A DNA stretch of 58,546 bases, taken from the NCBI GenBank assembly GCA_001689535.1, contig LUJP01000028.1, forward strand, positions 1-58,546. Reading direction: 5' to 3'. Below, in pieces: positions 51,735-58,546 of this stretch; positions within the stretch are counted from its first letter, which is position 1, and each line of letters starts with the position of its first letter. The notes beneath the pieces are model-generated. The model worked only from the letters and a program-made list of their open reading frames with translations. It was not told where the DNA came from and ran no database searches. This stretch comes from Bacteroidales bacterium M5 (lineage in GTDB: Bacteria > Bacteroidota > Bacteroidia > Bacteroidales > Muribaculaceae). A program made the translations under genes and the position numbers.

Positions 51735-51942
51735 ATTATAAGAAGTTTAGGTAAAATTTAAGGATTTTGTTACAATAACAGTACCTGGAAATGTTGTTTT
51801 GTGGCTGCAAAGTAGAAATTAAATTTGAAATATCAGTTATCAGAAACTATGTTTCACAACATCTTTTGAAAATATTCCTTGAATGAAGATGGTTCTTTTC
51901 CCTTTCTTCAATCAAATAGCTCTATTCTTATAAATCCTGAAC

Positions 51943-51973
51943 TTGCCGCACCGACGTATTATATGTAACTTTG
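51943..51973 (+). promoter_or_regulatory. Promoter for lon
   Basis: TTG at 51943-51945, 20-bp spacer, TAACTTTG at 51966-51973. The ATG is 51 bp downstream. I see no heat-shock operator such as CIRCE between them. Confidence 0.65.
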
Positions 51974-52023
51974 GCAAGCTTTTTGTTGCTGCTTGCGGCA
52001 TATAATTTCCGATTTGTCAGAAT

Positions 52024-54423
52024 ATGAAAGATAAAGTGTTTACCGTCGGGCATGTTGATTTTGAGACTTCCTCAGAAAACATTAAGCCCGACACTTCAAA
52101 CCTCGCGCTTCTACCTACTCGTGATTTTGTAATATTTCCGGGTGTCACCTTCCCTATCACTCTCGGCAGGGAGATGACCGTGGCTACCGCACGACATGCC
52201 TATGAGACTGACTCGCTGATTGGAGTGGTATGTCAACTCGATGCGTCCCAAGAGTATCCATCGTCAATAGCTGATTTATATAGCTATGGAGTAATAGCCA
52301 AAGTAGTAAAGGTGATTCAGATTCCGGATGGCCCAACCACTGCTATCATTCACTCATATATGAGATTCAGGGTGATGGGTGAAGGTTCCGATGGCGGGCT
52401 TCATGCAAAAGTGAAATTACTTAAGGATCGGCCTGCCACATCATCCGATAAGGAATTCGACGCTCTTATTTCAATAATCAAAAATACAGCTCTTGAGCTT
52501 ATACGCAAATCGGCTGACGGACCTTCAGATCTGGAATTCAACCTTCGGCAGATTTCCGATCCGACCATCATTGTGAATCTTGTTTCTACTCAGACTCCGA
52601 TTACTACTGAATTCAAAATAGATATGCTTAAAGAAGCGTACCTCAAGAAACGGGCATATATGCTTCTGACACAGCTTAGTAGAAACGATCAGATGTTAAA
52701 GCTGATGGAGACTATTACCGAGCGCACCAAGTCTTCACTCGGCGAGCAGCAACGTAATGCCTTTCTGGCACAACAGATGGAATCCATCAGGCAGGAACTC
52801 TACGGTAACGATGATGATGCATCCCTGCTCCGCAAGAAGGCTGAAGAAATCGCGTTTAGCGCCGAAGCTGCCGAAACCTTTTCAAAAGAATTGGATAAGC
52901 TTTCCAGGCTTAATCCTTCAAGCCCGGATTATAGCGTACAATATTCCTATCTCGATCTTCTCACTCAACTACCCTGGGGAGTATACACGGAAGAGACGGA
53001 CGGTCTAAACACTGCTGAAAGCATTCTCGAAGAAGATCACTATGGACTGGAAAAAGTCAAAGAGAGAATTGTGGAGCACCTCGCCGTGATGATGAATACA
53101 CCGGACGCAAAAGCTCCTATTCTATGTCTTGTAGGAGCTCCAGGTGTAGGAAAAACGAGTCTTGGCCAGTCTATAGCCAGGGCTTTGGGCCGTAAGTATC
53201 AACGGGTGTCTTTGGGTGGCCTTCACGACGAAGCTGAAATTCGCGGACATCGGCGCACTTATATAGGAGCAATGCCCGGCAGGATAATAGATGCCGTAAG
53301 ACGAGCCGGTTCCTCTAATCCCGTACTTCTTCTTGATGAAATAGACAAGATAGGTAGTGATTTTAAGGGAGATCCTTCTGCTGCCCTCCTTGAGGTGCTT
53401 GATCCGGAACAGAACTCCAAATTCCATGACAACTATGTTGATATGGATTTTGACTTGTCGAAGGTGATGTTTATCGCTACTGCCAATACCCTCTCTTCCA
53501 TATCACAGCCGCTTATTGACAGAATGGAAATCATCGACATTTCGGGCTATGTAATTGAAGAAAAAATCGAAATCGCACGCAGACACCTTATACCGCGCTT
53601 GCTTAAGGAGAATGCTCTCACGGATGAGGAGTTTTCTGTGAGCGAAAGCGGAATAACGGCAATAATTGAGAATTATACGTCTGAGAGCGGAGTAAGGCAG
53701 CTGGAGAAACAACTTGCTTCTATTGTAAGGAAAATAGTGAGAAAGAAAGTGAGCGGAAGTGATTTCCCACATGTTGTGGAAGCCGCGGATCTGAAAGGCA
53801 TGTTGGGTGCTGCGCCTTTTGCCAAGGAAAAATATGAAGGTAATGACTATGCCGGTGTCGTGATGGGGCTCGCATGGACGTCTGCTGGCGGTGAAATTCT
53901 TTATATTGAAGTCTCTATGGCGCCCGGTAAAACCGAAAAACTTACAATCACCGGAAATTTGGGAAATATAATGAAGGAGTCGGCAATCATAGCCCTTCAG
54001 CATATTCGGTCAAATCATAAAAAATATGGTATAGATCCGGGGATTTTTGAGAAATATACCATGAATCTGCATGTGCCCGAAGGTGCTGTGCCTAAGGACG
54101 GTCCTTCTGCCGGAATAACCATGGTTACAGCCATGGTATCCGCCCTTACACAACGAAAGGTCAGAGAACGCGTGGCAATGACGGGAGAAATCACTCTTCG
54201 TGGCCGTGTGCTCCCAGTAGGCGGTATAAAGGAAAAAATCCTTGCCGCCAAAAGAGCCGGTGCCACTACTATAATTCTGAGTGAGGACAATAGAAAGGAT
54301 ATCGAAGAGATACCTCAAAATTATCTTTCAGGAATGGAATTTAAATATGTGAAAGATGTCTCCGAGGTTATTGACTTCGCCCTTCTTTCAGAGACCGTAG
54401 AGAATCCGGTTGCGTTTGACTGA
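52024..54423 (+). CDS. lon: ATP-dependent protease La (Lon)
   Basis: 799 residues. N-terminal LAN substrate-binding domain (LALLPTRDFVIFPGVTFPIT near 29-48), AAA+ module with Walker A LVGAPGVGKTSLGQ near 372, Walker B NPVLLLDEIDKIG near 436, and C-terminal serine-lysine peptidase with DGPSAGITM (Ser near 694) and the Lys in GGIKEKILAAKRAGA. It degrades misfolded and short-lived regulatory proteins. Length is normal. Single gene. Confidence 0.97.
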   Translation: MKDKVFTVGHVDFETSSENIKPDTSNLALLPTRDFVIFPGVTFPITLGREMTVATARHAYETDSLIGVVCQLDASQEYPSSIADLYSYGVIAKVVKVIQIPDGPTTAIIHSYMRFRVMGEGSDGGLHAKVKLLKDRPATSSDKEFDALISIIKNTALELIRKSADGPSDLEFNLRQISDPTIIVNLVSTQTPITTEFKIDMLKEAYLKKRAYMLLTQLSRNDQMLKLMETITERTKSSLGEQQRNAFLAQQMESIRQELYGNDDDASLLRKKAEEIAFSAEAAETFSKELDKLSRLNPSSPDYSVQYSYLDLLTQLPWGVYTEETDGLNTAESILEEDHYGLEKVKERIVEHLAVMMNTPDAKAPILCLVGAPGVGKTSLGQSIARALGRKYQRVSLGGLHDEAEIRGHRRTYIGAMPGRIIDAVRRAGSSNPVLLLDEIDKIGSDFKGDPSAALLEVLDPEQNSKFHDNYVDMDFDLSKVMFIATANTLSSISQPLIDRMEIIDISGYVIEEKIEIARRHLIPRLLKENALTDEEFSVSESGITAIIENYTSESGVRQLEKQLASIVRKIVRKKVSGSDFPHVVEAADLKGMLGAAPFAKEKYEGNDYAGVVMGLAWTSAGGEILYIEVSMAPGKTEKLTITGNLGNIMKESAIIALQHIRSNHKKYGIDPGIFEKYTMNLHVPEGAVPKDGPSAGITMVTAMVSALTQRKVRERVAMTGEITLRGRVLPVGGIKEKILAAKRAGATTIILSEDNRKDIEEIPQNYLSGMEFKYVKDVSEVIDFALLSETVENPVAFD

Positions 54424-54543
54424 AAGAGCGGTACGCATGGTTATATGTAGCCCGGTTAACGCTTTTTAATTATACGGATTTTCACATAATTGTTAAAATA
54501 TCTACTTTCGCGTAAATTTTGACTTTCTTATAAATAGAATTTG

Positions 54544-56418
54544 ATGCAGACACGAAAATTGAAAATCAGAGATCTGACTATGCGTGATGGACAGCAGTCT
54601 CTTTTTGCCACCCGCATGAATCAGGCTACAATCGATCGTCTTCTTCCTCTGTACGAAAACGCAGGTTTTTATATAATGGAGGTATGGGGAGGCGCAGTTC
54701 CGGACTCAGTGATGCGTTATCTCGACGAATCCCCCTGGACACGTCTTCGCAAAGCACGCGAAGCCATGAAAGGGAAATCATTATTGTCAGCATTGTCGCG
54801 TGGACGTAATCTTTTCGGATATGTGCCCTACCCAGACAGCGTTCTTGAAGGTTTCTACAAGGAAGCTATTAAGAATGGTCTGAATGTTATGAGAATTTTT
54901 GATGCCCTTAACGATATCGACAACGTTAAGGAATCTATAAGACTTATCTCAGAACTCGGTGGCATCGCAGATGGTGCTGTATGTTATACCGTAGACCCCA
55001 AGAAAGAATCTTCTGAAGGAAAAGGATTCGGAGCTCGCCTCAAGTCCATATTCGGTTCCAAAAAAGAGCCTGAGTTGATCTTTACCGAGGATTATTTTGT
55101 GGAAAAAGCGAAAGCGATGGAGGCCTTGGGCGCTAAAATTATCACCCTCAAGGACATGGCCGGTCTGGTCAATCCGTTGAAAGCAGCCGCAATCATATCT
55201 CGGTTCAAAAAAGAACTATCTGTTGATGTAGATTTCCACACCCACTGTACTCCCGGTTATGGTCTTGCCTCGTCGGTTATGGCTATGCTTCATGGAGTGG
55301 ATATCCTCGATACCAATATCTGGTGGTTCGGAGGTGGCTCTGCTGCCCCGGCTCTTGAGCTGATATACCTCTTCGCTAACCGCATGGGAATTGAAGTGGA
55401 TGTCAACATGGAAGCTGTAGGCAAAATCCGCAATGAACTTCTTAATGCCCGTAGAGAACTTAAGCAGTTTGATCTCGTGGATCATCTGCCGATAGAATTT
55501 GATCCTCTTACCGATACCCTTCCTGAAGAAATCAACGCACAGTTTGACCGTGCGATATCTGCTGCTAAGACAAACGATGAGGCAACTCTTCTTGAGGCTT
55601 GTCATGCTATTGAAGATTACTTCCGTTTCCCCAAACCCAATGAAACGGTGAAGAATGCAGAAGTTCCCGGAGGCATGTATTCAAATATGGTAGCTCAGCT
55701 GCGTGCTCTTCAGGCTTCGGATCTTCTTGAGGATGCTATGGGATTGATTCCGAAGGTAAGAAGAGATGCCGGCCTTGTGCCCCTTGTTACTCCTACAAGT
55801 CAGATTGTCGGAAGTCAGGCTGTGAGCTTGGCGCTTGACCGTAAGAAAGGTAATCCTGATTATTCAAATCCATCAAATCAGTTTATTTCTCTTATCAAGG
55901 GCGAGTATGGTCACACTCCTGTAGCCATTGATCCGGAATTCCGTAGAAAAATTACCGGAAGTGCGGAAGAGAAGCCTTATGATGTTTCGTCATACAAGAA
56001 ACCGGAGAATCCTGTACTTGCAGAATATGGCGGTGTGCCACTGGCTTCAAACAATGAAGAGTATCTTCTGCTGGAGCTCTTGCCTTCGGTGGCAAACGGA
56101 TTCCTTAGAAAGCGCCGTGAAGAGGAATACAACGCAAAAGTTGCGGCAGAGCAGCCTAAAGAGGAAGAAAGCAAAAAAGAGGACACCAGTCTTCCTATTG
56201 TAGGCCCGGTATTGAGCGCTCCCATGGGAGGACGAATCATCTGCGTCAATGTAAAGCCTGGTGACAAAGTTAAACCCAATGAGGTACTCCTTGTATATGA
56301 GGCCATGAAAATGGAAAATGATGTCACTTCCGAAAATGAGGCTGTTGTAAGACAGGTTCTAGTACAGCCCGGTGACGTGGTTGGCACTGATGCTCCCCTC
56401 ATCGAATTCGAGAATTGA
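54544..56418 (+). CDS. Biotin-dependent carboxyltransferase, pyruvate carboxylase/oxaloacetate decarboxylase alpha type
   Basis: 624 residues from the ATG at 54544 (an upstream TTG at 54541 is less likely). The N-terminal DRE-TIM carboxyltransferase barrel has MRDGQQSLFATRMNQ (first metal ligand Asp), and DFHTHCTPGYGLASSVMAML holding the His ligands near 230. The PYC/OAD helical region and a C-terminal biotinyl domain with EAMKMEND (biotin Lys near residue 588) follow. It may be the carboxyltransferase/biotin subunit of pyruvate carboxylase or the alpha subunit of a sodium-pumping oxaloacetate decarboxylase. No beta/gamma subunit genes are next to it. A Lys/Glu-rich linker (about 530-545) precedes the biotinyl domain. 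Confidence 0.92.
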   Translation: MQTRKLKIRDLTMRDGQQSLFATRMNQATIDRLLPLYENAGFYIMEVWGGAVPDSVMRYLDESPWTRLRKAREAMKGKSLLSALSRGRNLFGYVPYPDSVLEGFYKEAIKNGLNVMRIFDALNDIDNVKESIRLISELGGIADGAVCYTVDPKKESSEGKGFGARLKSIFGSKKEPELIFTEDYFVEKAKAMEALGAKIITLKDMAGLVNPLKAAAIISRFKKELSVDVDFHTHCTPGYGLASSVMAMLHGVDILDTNIWWFGGGSAAPALELIYLFANRMGIEVDVNMEAVGKIRNELLNARRELKQFDLVDHLPIEFDPLTDTLPEEINAQFDRAISAAKTNDEATLLEACHAIEDYFRFPKPNETVKNAEVPGGMYSNMVAQLRALQASDLLEDAMGLIPKVRRDAGLVPLVTPTSQIVGSQAVSLALDRKKGNPDYSNPSNQFISLIKGEYGHTPVAIDPEFRRKITGSAEEKPYDVSSYKKPENPVLAEYGGVPLASNNEEYLLLELLPSVANGFLRKRREEEYNAKVAAEQPKEEESKKEDTSLPIVGPVLSAPMGGRIICVNVKPGDKVKPNEVLLVYEAMKMENDVTSENEAVVRQVLVQPGDVVGTDAPLIEFEN

Positions 56419-56472
56419 TGGTTTGTTTAATTTGATCTGGAAATCATCGATTAACATAATTTAAACAACCTG

Positions 56473-56507
56473 AAACCCGGAGAGGAATGAAAAATCTCTC
56501 CGGGTTT
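56473..56507 (+). terminator. Hairpin terminator after the biotin carboxyltransferase gene
   Basis: Perfect 12-bp inverted repeat AAACCCGGAGAG/CTCTCCGGGTTT (56473-56484 with 56496-56507), 11-nt loop, followed by CTTTGTC, 54 bp after the stop. Confidence 0.85.
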
Positions 56508-56508
56508 C

Positions 56509-56539
56509 TTTGTCAGTATAATTATTATAGCTAAATTTG
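56509..56539 (+). promoter_or_regulatory. Promoter for rpmE2
   Basis: TTTG at 56509-56512 and TAAATTTG at 56532-56539, spacer 19 bp. The -33 box begins just after the preceding terminator stem, so the two elements are packed together. ATG is at 56611. Confidence 0.7.
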
Positions 56540-56610
56540 CAAGCCATTACGAATTACCGCCTTACCAGCGTAAATAAGTAACAATCTGAAATATTAAAAA
56601 TATTCCTAAA

Positions 56611-56865
56611 ATGAAAAAAGATATTCATCCTTCGAACTATCGTGAAGTAGTATTCAAAGACATGTCCAACGACGAGATTTTTATCACTCGCAGCACAGTT
56701 GATTCGAAGGAAACTATCGAAGTAGACGGTGTGACTTACCCGCTTGTAAAGCTTGAAATCACCAGTTCCTCACATCCTTTCTTCACCGGCAAACAGAAAC
56801 TCGTGGATACCGCCGGCCGCGTAGACAAGTTCATGAGCCGCTACGGCAACCGCAAAAAGAAATAA
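56611..56865 (+). CDS. rpmE2: Ribosomal protein L31, type B
   Basis: 84 residues. MKKDIHPSNYREVVFKDMSN and SSSHPFFTGKQKLVDTAGRV are L31 signatures. No CxxC zinc pair is present, so it is the zinc-free (C-minus, type B) form, which is known in other bacteria to replace the zinc form under zinc limitation. Single gene with its own promoter and a strong terminator. Basic C-terminus RKKK. Confidence 0.97.
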   Translation: MKKDIHPSNYREVVFKDMSNDEIFITRSTVDSKETIEVDGVTYPLVKLEITSSSHPFFTGKQKLVDTAGRVDKFMSRYGNRKKK

Positions 56866-56887
56866 GACATTTCATAAATCATCATAT

Positions 56888-56917
56888 AGCCGCTTGCTTC
56901 ATTTGAAACAAGCGGCT
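56888..56917 (+). terminator. Hairpin terminator after rpmE2
   Basis: Perfect 9-bp inverted repeat AGCCGCTTG/CAAGCGGCT (56888-56896 with 56909-56917), loop 12 nt, followed by TTCGTTTT. 22 bp after the rpmE2 stop. Confidence 0.85.
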
Positions 56918-56997
56918 TTCGTTTTATGTATCGCCACTCCGTGCCGCAGACTGATTGCATTTATTTAAATCTTAACAACCGGCCTGAGTCTAAATAA

Positions 56998-57036
56998 AAA
57001 ACGGAGCATCTCAAATAAAAAGAGGCACTCCGTTTT
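56998..57036 (-). terminator. Hairpin terminator after the 55-aa ORF
   Basis: Inverted repeat AAAACGGAG/CTCCGTTTT (56998-57006 with 57028-57036) with a loop that can pair further (CTC/GAG). On the minus strand it ends in TTTT and lies 20 bp after the stop of the 55-codon frame, which supports that frame being a gene. Confidence 0.65.
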
Positions 57037-57056
57037 GTGTGGTTCTTTTGATGGAC

Positions 57057-57224
57057 TTATCCAGCTTCATGTCCGCGGTTGTTATTCAAAGTGCACGTGC
57101 GTTCTTTTTCAAGCTTTTCTGACACCTTATTATCATCAGCCTGATTTATCGCTACACCTGAATATTTCTGAGAAGCTTCGTCAATCTCCTTTTTCTTTTC
57201 TTCTTTTGATTCGAAAGTCTTCAT
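57057..57224 (-). CDS. 55-aa charged protein, unknown function
   Basis: A 55-codon frame from ATG (complement of 57222-57224) to TAA. The protein starts MKTFESKEEKKKEIDEASQK, is rich in Glu and Lys in its first 40 residues, and ends with TCTLNNNRGHEAG. It is followed by its own hairpin terminator. I recall small Bacteroidales proteins with a similar Lys/Glu start and LNNN end but cannot name a family. Predicted soluble and helical. Its function is unknown. Confidence 0.6.
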   Translation of the reverse strand: MKTFESKEEKKKEIDEASQKYSGVAINQADDNKVSEKLEKERTCTLNNNRGHEAG

Positions 57225-57299
57225 AATACAATTATTAATGTTTTATATGAAGATAACAACGGGATTTTGATTATGGTTTAGCCGGATTACATTTATTTA

Positions 57300-57911
57300 T
57301 CAAGATTCTTCATTAAGAGGGAGACGATTCATTTGTTCGATATAATCGAGTATAGCCTCTTTTCCTGTTCCATTTTCTGCGGATGTCATAAAGACCGGAG
57401 GAAGTTCTTCCCACATCTCAAGAAGTTTATCGCAGTATGCCTCAACTTTTTTTCTGCCGGCGACGGGCCCCATTTTGTCCATTTTCGTGAAGACGATGCT
57501 GAACGGTACTCCATTTTCACCAAGCCATTCTATGAATTCCATATCAATCCTCTGAGGGTCATGTCGGGAATCTATTAGCAGAAACAGATTTGTCATCTGA
57601 GGCCGGTTAAGAATATAAGATTGTATAATCTGTTCCAGCTTTTCTCGACTTTCCTTACCCCTTTTTGCATAACCGTAGCCTGGTAAATCCACAATATACC
57701 AGCTGTCATTTATGAGGAAATGGTTTATGAGCATTGTCTTACCGGGCGTAGAAGAGGTCATCGCCAGGGATTTTCTTCCTGTAAGCATATTGATGAGAGA
57801 TGACTTTCCTACATTTGAACGTCCTATAAAGGCATATTCATGTTTTTCCTCCAGAGGGCATCTTGCCACATCGGAGTTGCTTATGACAAATCTGGCAGAA
57901 TTAATTAGCAT
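57300..57911 (-). CDS. engB: Ribosome biogenesis GTPase EngB (YihA/YsxC)
   Basis: 203 residues. G1 GRSNVGKSSLINML near residue 31, G3 VDLPGYGYAKRGKES near 74, and G4 VFTKMDKMG near 139, the GTPase pattern of EngB. It acts late in 50S subunit assembly. The 3' neighbour is the 55-aa ORF (same strand); rnpB lies upstream on the same strand. Length is typical. Confidence 0.96.
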   Translation of the reverse strand: MLINSARFVISNSDVARCPLEEKHEYAFIGRSNVGKSSLINMLTGRKSLAMTSSTPGKTMLINHFLINDSWYIVDLPGYGYAKRGKESREKLEQIIQSYILNRPQMTNLFLLIDSRHDPQRIDMEFIEWLGENGVPFSIVFTKMDKMGPVAGRKKVEAYCDKLLEMWEELPPVFMTSAENGTGKEAILDYIEQMNRLPLNEES

Positions 57912-57997
57912 ACGAATCCTGTTTAGAGGTATTTTCTAATTATAACAATGAGTCGGGTCTTAATGATTGTTGCTGGTGGAGATAAGATATATTAAAA

Positions 57998-58448
57998 AAG
58001 CAGCCGGACGATAAGCCGGGTTATGTCGGGCATTGGCACTGCGTGAAACCTAAACGGATTACGATTACCATGCCGTTCCGTCATTTATCTGACCGCCGTG
58101 TCGCCACGGAATCGGTTATCGCCACCTTTCGGCAGCAGTAGCAGCCTACCCCCCGACAGGAGCGAGCAACTCCTTTTTTGTCGGTATACTTGGCTTTGCA
58201 ACCCATAAGGCGTGCGGCATGCCGTGTCGCCAGGGCATCCGGTAGGCTCTTACCCCACCTTTTCACCCTTACCCGCTCCCCTGCACTCTCGGTAGAACCG
58301 AAAATGCGGTTGGAAAGGGCGGTTATTTTCTGTCACGCTTCTCTGCCATTGCTGACAGCTTTCCGTTAGAAAGTATGGCGCTCTATGTTGCCCGGACTTT
58401 CCTCACACTCCTCTTGACGTGAGTGAGCGACGGAATATCCGGCTGCTT
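57998..58448 (-). ncRNA. rnpB: RNase P RNA component (class A)
   Basis: On the minus strand the block GAGGAAAGTCCGGGC (complement of 58390-58404) is the universal RNase P RNA element near the 5' end, and the 3' part carries AACCCGGCTTATCG. The ends pair: CCGGCTGC near 58446-58439 with GCAGCCGG at 58000-58007 forms helix P1. The RNA processes the 5' ends of pre-tRNAs with RnpA. A T-rich tract follows the 3' end. Ends are placed by P1 and are approximate to a few bases. Confidence 0.95.
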
Positions 58449-58453
58449 TTATG

Positions 58454-58484
58454 CAAAATTAATGAGAAATACTTATCCGTGCAA
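58454..58484 (-). promoter_or_regulatory. Promoter for rnpB
   Basis: On the minus strand TTG (complement of 58482-58484), spacer 20 bp, and TAATTTTG (complement of 58454-58461) match the -33/-7 pattern and predict a start near 58447, agreeing with the rnpB 5' end. The -7 box overlaps the stop codon of the partial upstream frame. Confidence 0.7.
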
Positions 58485-58546
58485 TATAATGGAATTTATA
58501 GTTGACTCTCAAGCCACCGTAACTATTCAGCGGACACGCTACGGCG
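58459..58546 (-). CDS. C-terminal end of an unidentified reading frame (partial)
   Basis: Open frame of 28 codons entering from the right edge and ending at TAA (complement of 58459-58461). The visible end reads PLNSYGGLRVNYKFHY then IARISISH. The composition looks protein-like, but 28 codons are too few to prove a gene and I cannot name the protein. The stop codon overlaps the rnpB -7 box. Confidence 0.3.
   Translation of the reverse strand, partial: AVACPLNSYGGLRVNYKFHYIARISISH

Noticed and set aside
53503..54003. 166-aa open frame opposite lon
   Set aside because: Antisense to the Lon AAA+/protease coding sequence and lacks coding-like features.
1..58546. tRNA genes, CRISPR arrays, insertion sequences
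   Set aside because: No T-loop consensus with a matching acceptor stem, no regularly spaced repeats and no transposase or terminal inverted repeats were found by eye on either strand.

Overview
This window is a chromosomal segment from a member of the Bacteroidetes, most likely order Bacteroidales and possibly a Muribaculaceae-like gut anaerobe (the family is inference). Several things point there. There is a complete moxR/bat 'aerotolerance' operon. There are DUF4290, DUF5686 and CYTH-type proteins. MurA carries Asp in place of the fosfomycin-target Cys, and there is an EF-G2-type elongation factor paralogue. Many genes are preceded by the Bacteroidetes promoter signature TAnnTTTG, often with TTG or TTTG about 20 bp upstream, while classical Shine-Dalgarno sequences are scarce. 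Coding density is high. I saw no tRNA, prophage, insertion sequence or CRISPR array.

Layout. 1-8994: pyruvate phosphate dikinase (cut by the window edge), rlmD, a CYTH protein, phoH with an outer-membrane DUF5686 protein, then murB-murA. 9011-11673: an alkylation-repair and efflux cassette (alkA, ogt, MFS) bracketed by two 53-bp imperfect direct repeats. 11645-13083: a universal stress protein and a small HTH protein. 13264-21844, minus strand: moxR, DUF58, a membrane protein, batA, batB, batC, batD, batE. 22085-27009, minus strand: a seven-gene run of DUF4290, rimM, a 103-aa protein, an OmpA-like protein, proS and two HU-fold proteins, the last membrane anchored. 27228-28591, minus strand: tetR-fabG. 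28811-32651: dacB, an acidic protein, rsmI and a coiled-coil lipoprotein. 32759-40502: ftsY, rimO, menF, two SGNH hydrolases and an MBOAT acyltransferase. 40589-43977, minus strand: prfA, pyrF and pgk. 44136-49486: a His/Lys-rich lipoprotein, relA with a lipoprotein, and mlaE-mlaF. 49575-56865: EF-G2 (minus strand), lon, a biotin-dependent carboxyltransferase and rpmE2. 57057-58546, minus strand: a 55-aa ORF, engB, rnpB (RNase P RNA) and the last 28 codons of an unidentified reading frame.

Themes. Translation is heavily represented: RlmD, RsmI, RimM, RimO, ProS, RF1, EF-G2, L31B, RNase P and EngB, with RelA as stress signaller. The envelope forms a second group: MurA/B, DacB, MlaEF, the MBOAT/SGNH acylation set, lipoproteins and the OmpA-like protein. 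The bat operon and Lon serve stress and quality control. The most notable observations are sequence-level departures from family norms: EF-G2 with a non-canonical G3 motif (Ala for the catalytic His), RelA with a ruined HD hydrolase site, MurA with Asp121, and an HU-fold domain tethered to the membrane. Alongside these stand the duplicated hairpin flanking the repair/efflux cassette and a structured leader before ftsY. No clearly new multi-gene defence or mobile system was found.
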